Assembly (NCBI RefSeq): GCF_002165375.2
Contig: NZ_CP032134.1
Location: forward strand, 2,046,001-2,110,000
Source of the DNA: Acinetobacter chinensis
Lineage (GTDB): Bacteria; Pseudomonadota; Gammaproteobacteria; Pseudomonadales; Moraxellaceae
Reading direction: 5' to 3'
DNA length: 64,000 nucleotides
In this document: positions 18,983 through 28,219 of the stretch, piece after piece
Layout: each line of letters begins with the position of its first letter
How positions within the stretch are numbered: position 1 is the first letter of the stretch
Translations under genes and position numbers: made by a program
The notes under the pieces: generated by a model
What the model saw: only the letters and a program-made list of their open reading frames with translations
The model's database searches: none
Told to the model about the DNA's origin: nothing

Positions 18983-21049
18983 TTACTTCAGCTCGATATT
19001 TTCCAGTCTGGCATCAAATGCCTGAATCAGCTCTTTGATTACAGGCTCCTGATGCAGCATTTCTTCAGCACGGTTAAATGCTTTCTGCTTTCGTTCATTC
19101 TGCATAGTAAAAGGCGTAATTTCATTCACCTCTCCATACTGAACACTGAATACAGTTGCCGACCATTGCTGTTTAAGTGCTTCTTCTAAAGCATACTGCA
19201 ACTGATGCAGTAATTTTTCATACTGCTGAGGAATATGAAATACACAACTGCCATCAATCTGACCTGTCATTACGCCATGTTGTGCCAGTTCCTGAACAGC
19301 AGGTGAAAGTGAACTGTTACGGAACCAGTACTCCCATTTTTTTGCATCCCATTCACCAGACATATCCTGTGAAGGAATCTCCAGAATCTGCTGTGGCATC
19401 AGTTTATCAGCAGTTTCAGCTATAACTGCTTCCTGAACAGCCATCGGAATTTCTGTTGCCTGTATTGCAGACTCAGCTGTTACTGACGGATGTTCCTGCT
19501 GCTGAACTGCCTGTTGTGGTGCAGGTTCGTACATAACCTGTGGCATCACTGACTCTGTTGAAGATTCAACAGGATCAAACAGGTTCAGTGCATCGGTATC
19601 TGAAATATCTGCAGCTGCTACAGTCGCAGTTTCAACTGATTCAGCGATCAGGTCATCGCCAAACAGAACCTCTCCATGATTCGGATCAAAAACAATCTGA
19701 TCATTTTCCTGTTCAGCACTGCTCTGCTGTATGTGCTGACCCTGATCTGCGACCTGTTGCTGTTCAGGCTGAACATCATTGTGATCATTTTCAGAAGATG
19801 CTTCATGAACTGGCTCATCTGGAGCAACCTGAACCTTTACTGACAATTCAGCAGGTGGTGTTTCCACAGTCTGAGAGATCACAGACTGTGGAGCAGAATC
19901 TGATTGAACGGGCACGTTATCACTGACAGCTGAAACTGTCCGGGACACAGGAAGCTCATTAACTGACAGTGGGCGGAACGCAAGCAACCGCAGGACACAC
20001 ATCTCAAAGCCCTGCTCCTGAGTGACCGCCAGCTGTAAATCAGCGCGTCCCTTACAAGCGACCTGATAATACAGTTGCAGATCCTGAGCAGAAATCATCT
20101 GTGATAAATGTGTAATTTTGCGGTTGATTTCAGCACTGTACTTCAGGCTTAACTCAGGCAGATACTGCAACAAAGCCAGCTCATGCAGTGTCGAGATCAA
20201 CTGATCAAGCACCATGGAAACATCAAGTGCCTGCTGTCTGAACTGCATCAACAGTTCACTGACCCTTTGTCTCTGATTCTGATGAATGGACAGAATCAGA
20301 TCATAAATAATGGTACGGTCAATCAGCCCCAGCATGTCTTTAACATCCTGATGACGTATTTCACCCTGACCATAAGCAATTGCCTGATCTGTCAGGGACA
20401 GTGCATCACGTAAAGACCCCTGTGCAGATTCAGCAATCTGCCAGACGGCATCCTGATCAACCCCAATTTCTTCCTTGCTTAATATACTGGAAAGATGTTC
20501 TGTAATTTCATCCACTGCTAAAGGACGTAAAGTAAACTGAAGACAGCGGGAAATAACGGTGATGGGTAATTTTTGTGGATCGGTCGTAGCAAACAGAAAT
20601 TTAACGTGTTCAGGCGGTTCTTCCAGCGTTTTCAGTAACGCATTAAATGAGTGCGTGGACAGCATGTGCACTTCATCAATCAGATAGACCTTAAACCGCC
20701 CCTGAGTCGGTGCATAAGGAACATTGTCCAGAAGCTCACGGGTATCTTCAACTTTGGTTCGTGACGCAGCATCAATCTCAATCAGATCAATAAAACGTCC
20801 TTCATTGACTGATTTACAGGTTGCACAGACTTCACATGGTATGGAGGTAATACCTGTTTCACAGTTCAGGCATTTTGCCAGAATACGTGCAATGGTTGTT
20901 TTACCTACGCCACGAGTCCCTGTAAACAAATAGGCATGATGCAGGCGACCACGATCCAGCGCACTTGTCAGAGCACGTGAGACATGATTCTGTCCAACCA
21001 GTTCATTAAAATTACGAGGACGATATTTCCGTGCAAGTACCTGATACAT
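18983..21049 (-). CDS. dnaX: DNA polymerase III subunit gamma/tau
   Basis: DnaX is the AAA+ clamp-loader subunit that also ties the two polymerase cores to the helicase. The 688 residues show Walker A GTRGVGKTT (K50), zinc cysteines C63, C72, C75 and C78, Walker B IDEVHML, and sensor SRCLQF. A long Gln/Glu/Ser/Val-rich linker (about 370–560) follows, then a C-terminal tau domain. An A AAA AAA run at codons 569–571 (plus-strand T-run 19337–19343) could allow −1 slipping into TAA six codons on, giving a 577-residue gamma-like form. No A AAA AAG heptamer was seen at the E. coli-like position. Confidence 0.95.
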   Translation of the reverse strand: MYQVLARKYRPRNFNELVGQNHVSRALTSALDRGRLHHAYLFTGTRGVGKTTIARILAKCLNCETGITSIPCEVCATCKSVNEGRFIDLIEIDAASRTKVEDTRELLDNVPYAPTQGRFKVYLIDEVHMLSTHSFNALLKTLEEPPEHVKFLFATTDPQKLPITVISRCLQFTLRPLAVDEITEHLSSILSKEEIGVDQDAVWQIAESAQGSLRDALSLTDQAIAYGQGEIRHQDVKDMLGLIDRTIIYDLILSIHQNQRQRVSELLMQFRQQALDVSMVLDQLISTLHELALLQYLPELSLKYSAEINRKITHLSQMISAQDLQLYYQVACKGRADLQLAVTQEQGFEMCVLRLLAFRPLSVNELPVSRTVSAVSDNVPVQSDSAPQSVISQTVETPPAELSVKVQVAPDEPVHEASSENDHNDVQPEQQQVADQGQHIQQSSAEQENDQIVFDPNHGEVLFGDDLIAESVETATVAAADISDTDALNLFDPVESSTESVMPQVMYEPAPQQAVQQQEHPSVTAESAIQATEIPMAVQEAVIAETADKLMPQQILEIPSQDMSGEWDAKKWEYWFRNSSLSPAVQELAQHGVMTGQIDGSCVFHIPQQYEKLLHQLQYALEEALKQQWSATVFSVQYGEVNEITPFTMQNERKQKAFNRAEEMLHQEPVIKELIQAFDARLENIELK

Positions 21050-21238
21050 GAGTGCTCCTGATGTCAGGTCTTAGGATACTGTTTTTTATGCATAGAGTGA
21101 ATTAAAAATACAAAAACCCGCTTCAGCCGATGAAATAGACTCCAATACTGTACAGGTCAGAGCTGTCGTACCATTTTGTGGCTCAAAGGTGCATAATCTT
21201 TAAAATCACTCTTCCGCAGTCTGATCATTCAGAATAAA

Positions 21239-22519
21239 TCAGAACCATCCTTTATGACCTTTCAGAACTGCATCTGCACAACGTAAGGTTTCCTGAGTCA
21301 GTCCCCACAGACGGTAATCCCCTGTAATGGAACCAATCAAAAAATTATGTGTATAGGCAAAGCTGAGCTGGCGGTCTGGATCACACCATGCACCTGAACC
21401 ATTATAGCCAATATGACCAAAACCATGTTTGACGCGTTTTCCCATAGTCAGTACACGGTGATAACCCATACGCCATTTCATAGGCACAGGCATCACACGA
21501 TCACGGCGTATATTCTGGATTTTACTCAATGCCTCGAAGGTTTCAGGTTTAATCAGTTGCTGATCGTTCCATTGCCCACGATTTGCCAGCATGGCATAAA
21601 TGCGGGCAAGACTGCTGGCCGTAAATGCACCATTTGCAGCAGGAATCACCGACTGAAGCCCCTGATCACCATAAAAGCTGAATTCACGCATATTTTTAGG
21701 AACCATGGCATCCAGAAAATCCTGTGGATTCTGTCCACTCAGCTCAATCAGTCTGTCTGAAAATGATGCTTTGTACTTCTTTTTGGCATAAGGCTGCGTT
21801 CCTGTTTTTTTCTCCGGCTGAACAGGCTTAGGTTTCTTTAATGGGCGAGCCACCCGTTCCAGCTGATTTGATGGAACACCAAAATATGCACCATCGAGCT
21901 GAAGGGGTTCCACCAGATAACGCTGCATCAACCAGGTCAGTGGTTGCTTTGCCGCTTTTTCGAGTACGCCACCAATCAGCCAGCCAAATGTCAGTGCCTG
22001 ATAAGCGATATCTTCACCTGCCTGGAAACGTGGTGTTGCCTTTTCCATAACCTGCAGCATATGCTGCCAGTCATACATTTCCACGGCACTGCCAATATTA
22101 TTACGGATATCATACAGTCCGCTCTGGTGACTGAGCAGATGACGCAAAGTCATCCCAGATTTACCATTCTGAGCAAACTCAGGCCAGTATGCTGCAACGG
22201 GTGTGTCATAGTCCAGAATGCCCTCACTGACCATAATATGCGCCAGAGTCGCGAGCACACCTTTACCTGTAGAAAAACAGACCGATAAAGTATCTGTCTG
22301 CCAGTCTTCCGTCTGTGATTTTTTACCGGTACAGATATCAACAACTTTCTGCCCCTGAAAATAAACTGCTACTGCAGCTCCACCCTGATCACTGCGGGCA
22401 TCCTGCATACGGCTGAACTGCTCAGCCAGTCCCTGAAACCGTTCATCTACATAGCCCTGATAGCTGTCTTTTTCTGCAAGCAGGTATTGTTTGAATCCAT
22501 TCATTTTCTTATCAGCCAT
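21239..22519 (-). CDS. Serine beta-lactamase-family hydrolase (EstB-like)
   Basis: This 426-residue class C-like serine hydrolase has the S-x-x-K nucleophile motif STGK (S83, K86), LRHLLSHQSGLYD, a tyrosine motif region, and HGFGHIGYNGSGAW near the C-terminus as the KTG-like element. There is no signal peptide, so it is more likely an esterase than a secreted beta-lactamase. The start is uncertain: ATG 22519 is used, ATG 22504 is possible. It begins only 14 bases after the terminator of the preceding MaoC gene. Confidence 0.82.
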   Translation of the reverse strand: MADKKMNGFKQYLLAEKDSYQGYVDERFQGLAEQFSRMQDARSDQGGAAVAVYFQGQKVVDICTGKKSQTEDWQTDTLSVCFSTGKGVLATLAHIMVSEGILDYDTPVAAYWPEFAQNGKSGMTLRHLLSHQSGLYDIRNNIGSAVEMYDWQHMLQVMEKATPRFQAGEDIAYQALTFGWLIGGVLEKAAKQPLTWLMQRYLVEPLQLDGAYFGVPSNQLERVARPLKKPKPVQPEKKTGTQPYAKKKYKASFSDRLIELSGQNPQDFLDAMVPKNMREFSFYGDQGLQSVIPAANGAFTASSLARIYAMLANRGQWNDQQLIKPETFEALSKIQNIRRDRVMPVPMKWRMGYHRVLTMGKRVKHGFGHIGYNGSGAWCDPDRQLSFAYTHNFLIGSITGDYRLWGLTQETLRCADAVLKGHKGWF

Positions 22520-22532
22520 AAAATATTGGGGC

Positions 22533-22568
22533 AAAAAAAAGCCTGAATCATTTTATGATTCAGGCTTT
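22533..22568 (-). terminator. Terminator of the MaoC-family gene
   Basis: Perfect 13-bp arms (AAAGCCTGAATCA and its complement) with a 5-base loop are followed on the minus strand by eight Ts. It is 5 bases past the MaoC-gene stop. Confidence 0.92.
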
Positions 22569-22572
22569 ATGT

Positions 22573-23427
22573 TTACAGTGCCTTCACGCTTCCTGCAACA
22601 TGTGGTTTCTGATTTTTAGAGTTCCTGATCAGAAACTCTGTATCTTTTGCCTGTTCAGCTACCATAAAATCAACCACGCCGGGCAGGAACATTGGCAGTT
22701 TAAAATGTACATCTGCTTCATAAGCATCAGGCAGATTCAGGCTGGCTAAAGCACGTGCCTTGCTCCACATACCATGAGCAATTGCCTGTTTAAAACCGAA
22801 TGCTTTTGCTGTAACTGCATGAATATGAATCAGGTTGAAATCGCCTGAAGTCTTTGCATAACGACGACCGATATTTTCAGCCACTGTCCATTGCGCTTTT
22901 AATGTATAAGCAGGTGTTTTGTCTTCTTTTGCTTTAGCAGCAGCCTGCCCATCTGTTTTCTGACGTGCAAGATAAGTCGTGACACCTTCCATAACCACTT
23001 CATCACCCACTTTTGCAGTCGTGATGAAATCAAACTGTACGCCTTTATCGTGAGGCTGAAGATCACCAAATTTACAGGACAGCGTCAGTTGCTCATTGAC
23101 GCCTGTTTTACGGTTCTGCTTAACCTGATTACGGATATGCACCAGACCCAGTACAGCAAAAGGAAATGCCTCTGCTGACATCATGTGCATCTGCAGGCTC
23201 TGAGACAGAACAGCAAGATAAATCGCTGGAATATAACCGTTGTTTTTAAATCCACAAACTTCATTATATGCTTTTAAATGATCAGGATCAATTTTGAATG
23301 AATCCACCACATATTCAACCTGCGGCAGAACTTTCTCTCCTTTAGGCTTTTTAAAAATCAGACCCTGAATAACTTTAGGATAAGCAAGATAAGGTTTTGG
23401 AAGTTGACTGAAATGGCGAGTATTCAT
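22573..23427 (-). CDS. MaoC-like (R)-enoyl-CoA hydratase (HtdX-like)
   Basis: The 284-residue protein has a double-hotdog layout: an N-terminal degenerate hotdog and a C-terminal MaoC domain with the hydratase motif SGDFNLIHIHAVTAKAFGF (catalytic Asp and His) and QAIAHGMWSKA. It should hydrate trans-2-enoyl-CoA to (R)-3-hydroxyacyl-CoA. With the long FabG upstream and the divergent thiolase it repeats the order of mycobacterial htdX–fabG4–fadA2. It ends at a strong terminator. Confidence 0.88.
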   Translation of the reverse strand: MNTRHFSQLPKPYLAYPKVIQGLIFKKPKGEKVLPQVEYVVDSFKIDPDHLKAYNEVCGFKNNGYIPAIYLAVLSQSLQMHMMSAEAFPFAVLGLVHIRNQVKQNRKTGVNEQLTLSCKFGDLQPHDKGVQFDFITTAKVGDEVVMEGVTTYLARQKTDGQAAAKAKEDKTPAYTLKAQWTVAENIGRRYAKTSGDFNLIHIHAVTAKAFGFKQAIAHGMWSKARALASLNLPDAYEADVHFKLPMFLPGVVDFMVAEQAKDTEFLIRNSKNQKPHVAGSVKAL

Positions 23428-23487
23428 ACTGAACCTTTAAAATATTTTATTTTATAAAATGTAATCTTCCATCGAAGATCAATCGGT

Positions 23488-23555
23488 GAATGGTTTTAAC
23501 TTTAGGCTAAAACCATTCATCCTGCCCTGTTTTACATAGTTAAGTATAAACAGGG
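23488..23555. repeat. Two hairpins between the FabG and MaoC genes
   Basis: Two inverted repeats stand in tandem: 23488–23518 (11-bp perfect arms GAATGGTTTTA) and 23525–23555 (8-bp arms CCCTGTTT). Neither has a T-run on the minus strand. They may protect or attenuate the transcript between the FabG-like and MaoC-like genes; this is inferred. Confidence 0.55.
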
Positions 23556-23563
23556 TTTAAAAC

Positions 23564-24955
23564 TTATGCGCCCAGCAGACTCTGACCACATACACGTACA
23601 ACGTTACCGTTCAGACCTGAAGAACCTGTCGCAGCAAACAGTGCGATTGTTTCTGCAACATCAACAGGTAAACCGCCCTGACTCATGGAGTTCATACGAC
23701 GACCTGCTTCACGGATGGTAAATGGAATCGCTGCTGTCATCTGAGTTTCAATGAAACCCGGTGCTACTGCATTGATTGTTACACCCTGCTGCAGGAATGG
23801 AGCAGTCATTTTCACCACACCAATCACACCGGCTTTAGATGCCGCATAGTTGGTCTGTCCAAGATTACCTGCAATACCTGAAATAGAAGATACGCAGACA
23901 ATACGACCATTTGCATTGATGCCCTGATTATTCATCAGATATTCATTTACGCGCTCAATTGCAGACAGGTTAATGTTAATCACCAGATCCCACAGTTCAG
24001 GCTTCATATTGGCAAGCATTTTGTCACGGGTGATACCAGCATTGTGAACAATGACATCCAGACCGCCCTGAGCTGCTGCAGCTTCTTTAATTTTCTGTCC
24101 TGCATCTGCTGCTGTAATATCAATAGCCAGTGTAGAACCACCGATTTCAGCGGCAACACGGTCAAGATCAGCCTGCTGCTGTGGAACATCCAGACAGATC
24201 ACATGTGCACCATCACGTGCCAGTACATGTGCAATCGCTTCACCGATACCACGGCTTGCACCGGTAACCACTGCTGTTTTACCCGCTAAAGGTTTTGCCC
24301 AGTCCACATCCAGCACTTCAGCTTTGGATACACGGATCACCTGACCTGAAACATACGCTGAACGTGGCGAAGCAAGGAAACGTAAAGTCGATTCAATATT
24401 ATCTGCAGCACCATCATCCACATAGACCAGTTGCGCTGCAATTCCTTTTTTGAACTCTTTGCCTACAGATTTTACAAAACCTTCAAGCGCGCGCTGAGCA
24501 ACAGCCTGTTTTAAAGTTTTTGCTGTTTCAGGAGTAATACCCACCACAATAACGCGACCAGAAGCCTGGATCTGACGTGCAATCGGGTTAAAAAATTTAT
24601 ACAGTTCGATCAGCTGTTCTGAGCTCTGAATGCCTGAAGCATCAAAAATGGCAACTTTAAATGCAGACTCTTTATCGCCTTCATTAAATGCACCCAGGTT
24701 CAGTCCAGCTTTAGCAGCTGCCTGCTGAAGTTCAGTATTCTGTCCAGCATAGCTGTTGGCATGAATATTTGCCAGTACCTGTGCAATCGCACCAGACAAT
24801 GTGCTGGATGGTGCTGCACCCAGAATAACCGCACCTTTTACAACAGGTGTTGCTGACTCAAAACGCTCAAGAAAAGTTGGCGCTGGCAATCCCAGGTTTT
24901 TGATGACAAATTTACCAATCGGGGATTTTGCAAATGCCTGATACTGGTCAGTCAT
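23564..24955 (-). CDS. High-molecular-weight 3-oxoacyl reductase (FabG4-like)
   Basis: This 463-residue reductase is about 200 residues longer than ordinary FabG. Residues 1–210 form an N-terminal flavodoxin-like domain of the HMwFabG type; the C-terminal SDR domain has TGASRGIGEA (cofactor loop, near 222–231), HNAGITRD, SSISGIAGNLGQ and the YxxxK motif NYAASKAG. Such enzymes prefer NADH and 3-ketoacyl-CoA. It is divergent from the thiolase gene by 241 bp and upstream of the MaoC-like hydratase, so a shared fatty acyl-CoA pathway is likely. Confidence 0.92.
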   Translation of the reverse strand: MTDQYQAFAKSPIGKFVIKNLGLPAPTFLERFESATPVVKGAVILGAAPSSTLSGAIAQVLANIHANSYAGQNTELQQAAAKAGLNLGAFNEGDKESAFKVAIFDASGIQSSEQLIELYKFFNPIARQIQASGRVIVVGITPETAKTLKQAVAQRALEGFVKSVGKEFKKGIAAQLVYVDDGAADNIESTLRFLASPRSAYVSGQVIRVSKAEVLDVDWAKPLAGKTAVVTGASRGIGEAIAHVLARDGAHVICLDVPQQQADLDRVAAEIGGSTLAIDITAADAGQKIKEAAAAQGGLDVIVHNAGITRDKMLANMKPELWDLVININLSAIERVNEYLMNNQGINANGRIVCVSSISGIAGNLGQTNYAASKAGVIGVVKMTAPFLQQGVTINAVAPGFIETQMTAAIPFTIREAGRRMNSMSQGGLPVDVAETIALFAATGSSGLNGNVVRVCGQSLLGA

Positions 24956-25196
24956 GATTATTATCTCTCATTAAAATAAATTTATGGTGAACCTGAATAT
25001 ATCCCTTTAACTTCAATATGATGTCAGAGCCCTGTTTTTCAGTACATTCACCTGTTTCATAGGAATAATACTTGAGTTAAACTCCAGATGTCTTGACCTG
25101 AAAGCATTCTGCATTGTCATTACAGTCAATCCAGGCTTTTTGCAGATATGTTAATGTAAGCTTCTGTAATACCTTATACATGCTTGGAAAAGCCTT

Positions 25197-26723
25197 ATGA
25201 GCAAAACAACTCAAGAAAATCCGGCAGTCGAGAATTCTACTGTTGAAACTGTGTCAAATACATCAAAGAGCACTACCCGCTCAAGAAAAAGTACGGGCAC
25301 AGCAGTGAAGTCAACAACAGCTGCAACAAAACCGGCCCGCAGTACCACACGTGCCACCGCTGGCAGAAGCAAAACTGCAGCTGCAACAACTACTACAAAA
25401 CCCAGATCTACCATTAAAACTAAAGTTCAACAGGATAAAACCATGAGTCAGAACACAGTTCGCCGCGTTGCCATTATTGGCGGTAACCGAATTCCATTTG
25501 CCCGTTCAAACGGTGCTTATTTTACTGCATCCAACATTGACATGTTCACAGCGGCACTGAACGGTCTGGTTGAACGTTTTAATTTACAAGGTCAGCGTCT
25601 GGGCGAAGTTGTCGCTGGTGCAGTTTTAAAGCACAGCCGTGACTTTAACATGACCCGTGAGTGTGTGTTAAATACTGAACTTGCTCCTGAAACACCTGCT
25701 TACGATATTCAACAGGCGTGTGGTACCGGCTTACAGGCAGCTTTCCTTGTTGCAAACAAAATTGCACTGGGTCAGATTGAAGTCGGTGTGGCAGGTGGTG
25801 TAGATACAACTTCTGATGCTCCGATTGCATTTGGTGATGGTCTGCGTAAAGCGCTGCTTGAGCTGAATATTGCAAAAACAGGTAAAGACCGCTTAAAAGC
25901 ACTGGCTAAAATCAATGTTAAAGATCTGATGGATGCTCCAAAAAATGGTGAGCCACGTACAGGTCTTTCCATGGGTGATCACCAGGCAATCACTACGCTT
26001 GAATGGGGAATTCCTCGTGAAGCACAGGATGAACTGGCAGCTGCTTCTCATCAGAAAATGGCAAAAGCGTATGAAGAAGGTTTCTTTGATGACCTGATCA
26101 CACCTTTCCTGGGTCTTGAGCGTGACAACAACTTACGTGCTGACTCAAGCGTGGAAAAACTGGCAAAACTTAAACCTGCATTTGGTAAAGGCGATGCACG
26201 TACCATGACTGCGGGTAACTCTACGCCGTTAACTGATGGTGCTTCATGTGTACTGCTGGCGTCTGAAGAATGGGCGAAAGCCAATGGTCACGAAGTACTG
26301 GCATACTTAACGTTCTCTGAAACTGCAGCTGTAGACTTTGTTGGCAAAAAAGAAGGTCTGTTGATGGCTCCTGCATATGCAGTTCCACGCATGCTTGACC
26401 GTGCTGGCATTACACTTCAGGACTTCGATTATTATGAAATTCATGAAGCATTTGCATCTCAGGTTCTTTCTACACTTAAAGCATGGGAAGATCCAAAATT
26501 CTGTAAAGAACGTCTGGGACTGGAAGCTCCTTTAGGTTCAATTGACCGTTCAAAACTGAATGTTAAAGGTTCATCTTTAGCAGCTGGTCACCCATTTGCT
26601 GCAACTGGCGGCCGTATTATTGCGACTGCTGCAAAACTGTTAAATGAAAAAGGTTCAGGTCGTATTCTGATTTCCATCTGTGCCGCAGGTGGTCAGGGTG
26701 TAACAGCGATTGTAGAGAAATAA
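25197..26723 (+). CDS. Acetyl-CoA C-acyltransferase (thiolase) with basic N-terminal extension
   Basis: The thiolase domain has active-site Cys175 in QQACGTGLQAA, the GNSTPLTDGAS loop, ALNRAGI-like MLDRAGI and EIHEAFASQ, and the C-terminal SLAAGHPFAATGGR and CAAGGQG motifs. The ORF opens 82 codons before the usual thiolase start with a Thr/Ser/Ala/Lys/Arg-rich, probably disordered arm. An internal ATG at 25443 with AGGA about 8 bases upstream would give a normal-length enzyme (426 aa, Cys at 93). Both starts look usable. It is divergent from the FabG4-like gene and has a terminator at 26747. Confidence 0.93.
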   Translation: MSKTTQENPAVENSTVETVSNTSKSTTRSRKSTGTAVKSTTAATKPARSTTRATAGRSKTAAATTTTKPRSTIKTKVQQDKTMSQNTVRRVAIIGGNRIPFARSNGAYFTASNIDMFTAALNGLVERFNLQGQRLGEVVAGAVLKHSRDFNMTRECVLNTELAPETPAYDIQQACGTGLQAAFLVANKIALGQIEVGVAGGVDTTSDAPIAFGDGLRKALLELNIAKTGKDRLKALAKINVKDLMDAPKNGEPRTGLSMGDHQAITTLEWGIPREAQDELAAASHQKMAKAYEEGFFDDLITPFLGLERDNNLRADSSVEKLAKLKPAFGKGDARTMTAGNSTPLTDGASCVLLASEEWAKANGHEVLAYLTFSETAAVDFVGKKEGLLMAPAYAVPRMLDRAGITLQDFDYYEIHEAFASQVLSTLKAWEDPKFCKERLGLEAPLGSIDRSKLNVKGSSLAAGHPFAATGGRIIATAAKLLNEKGSGRILISICAAGGQGVTAIVEK

Positions 26724-26746
26724 TCTCTACCAATAAGCATTAAACA

Positions 26747-26786
26747 AAAACAGCCGTCACTGGTTTATACCTATGAGGGCTGTTTT
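26747..26786 (+). terminator. Terminator of the thiolase gene
   Basis: AAAACAGCC / GGCTGTTTT arms enclose a 22-base loop, 24 bases past the thiolase stop. Confidence 0.75.
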
Positions 26787-26843
26787 AATATGAAGATTGA
26801 AAATATTGCTTTATATATCAAAAACAATCATTACCAATTTCAG

Positions 26844-27947
26844 TTAGAACCTGTATCCCACCCCGACATAAGTAATCAATGGGTCTATATCAATTTTTGT
26901 CGTAGAGTGAATTAACTGCTGACCTGTAGTTTTATTGATTACATTAATCGTAGCCTTATTATTCAGCTTTGCATACGAAACTGAAGCTGTTGTAAACCAT
27001 TCAGGTGTAAGATCATAGGTAAAACCCGCTGTAACAATCGGAGCAATTGCATCACTCGCCTTTACTTTGACTTTCATATCCCCAGATGAAAGCTCACCAT
27101 CGAGTGCTGCACCTGCTTTTCCATCGAGTACATTCTGGATCATATGACCTGCAGCAACCAAGTCTGACTCAATACCTTTATTCAGCTCAATATCATTAAA
27201 ATAAGCGTACATTAACCCCACCCCAACATAAGGTCTTAATTTATCAATGCCAGGTTTCCCAAACTGATACTGGGCTTCCAGTGCAGGTGTCCACGCCCTT
27301 GCAGTTGCCGCTTTTGATCTACTGCCCAGGTTTGTAATTGGAATATCCTGCTTAAGATCTAAACCGTCAGGAAATAAAAGACCTGCCGTACCAGTAGGTG
27401 TAGCTTTCCCGGATAAAGGTGCAAATATTTCACCTTTTCCTTTAATATCGACTTTCGGCGGAATACCTCCAATCAACTGCAAAGACACATTTTCGTTCAG
27501 ATAATAGTTAAACATCAGCCCAAGTGTATCAACATCATCCGCCTCAAGCCCTGTCCCCCTGGATTGCCATGATTCGAGACCATTAATTACTGCAGTTCCC
27601 GACTCACCCTCCAAAATATTTCCATCAGCATCAGCAATTCCAATCAGTCTAAAAGCATCCAACTCTTCCAACTCTTTAAGTTGCTCTTTTACATTAAACT
27701 CATTCATCGTGTAGTCAGGATCCACTGCGTTGATAAAAGAACCCACACTAATTGATCCAACTTTAGATGCTGTGCCATTTTCTACAGCAGTATTAATATT
27801 AAAAGGATTTGCCTTTCCCTGTGGCATGACGTGCAACCAACCAGCAGATACAGAGAATCGTTTAAACTCACCGGCATAACCAACATTTGTAAATACCAAC
27901 AATGATGCTGCCATTGCCCCGATTTTGAACACTTTACTTTTATTCAT
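26844..27947 (-). CDS. OmpW/AlkL-like outer-membrane protein with enlarged loops
   Basis: The protein has 367 residues, a signal peptide (KSKVFKIGAMAASLLVF, cleavage near GYAG), alternating beta strands, and ends in the outer-membrane signature YVGVGYRF. The strand pattern VSAGWLHVMPQGKANPFN, LGLMFNYYLNENVSLQLIGG, LRPYVGVGLMYAYF and PEWFTTASVSYAKLNN fits OmpW, whose usual length is about 210, so about 150 residues of extra loop are present. The start is ATG 27947 with AGGG 9 bases upstream; the ORF can be extended but the extension is low-complexity intergenic DNA. A heptamer repeat lies 270 bp upstream. Confidence 0.8.
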   Translation of the reverse strand: MNKSKVFKIGAMAASLLVFTNVGYAGEFKRFSVSAGWLHVMPQGKANPFNINTAVENGTASKVGSISVGSFINAVDPDYTMNEFNVKEQLKELEELDAFRLIGIADADGNILEGESGTAVINGLESWQSRGTGLEADDVDTLGLMFNYYLNENVSLQLIGGIPPKVDIKGKGEIFAPLSGKATPTGTAGLLFPDGLDLKQDIPITNLGSRSKAATARAWTPALEAQYQFGKPGIDKLRPYVGVGLMYAYFNDIELNKGIESDLVAAGHMIQNVLDGKAGAALDGELSSGDMKVKVKASDAIAPIVTAGFTYDLTPEWFTTASVSYAKLNNKATINVINKTTGQQLIHSTTKIDIDPLITYVGVGYRF

Positions 27948-28219
27948 TTTATTTTTCCCTAAAAATGACGATGTCTTACATGACAATTCGCATATAAAAA
28001 GTACAAAAAAAATAAGAATAATAAATAAAAAATGGATGAACTGTAGTCTAAACTTTCCAAACATTCGATAAAAAATGATCAAAATATAATAGATAAATAT
28101 TTTTAAGATTTTCTTAAACAGCAATTTATTTTTAATAGACTGTTTATTAATTTTAAATGATTAAGACAAAATGAATATATGTAACCAATTGGAAAATAGT
28201 GACATATATCACAAATTAA

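Noticed and set aside
21239..22519. Secreted class C beta-lactamase resistance gene
   Set aside because: No signal peptide, and the overall pattern is that of EstB-like esterases despite the SxxK motif.
26844..28124. Longer OmpW-like ORF with 59 extra N-terminal residues
   Set aside because: The extra part is low-complexity Phe/Ile/Lys coding of AT-rich intergenic DNA, and the signal peptide with its ribosome site starts at 27947.
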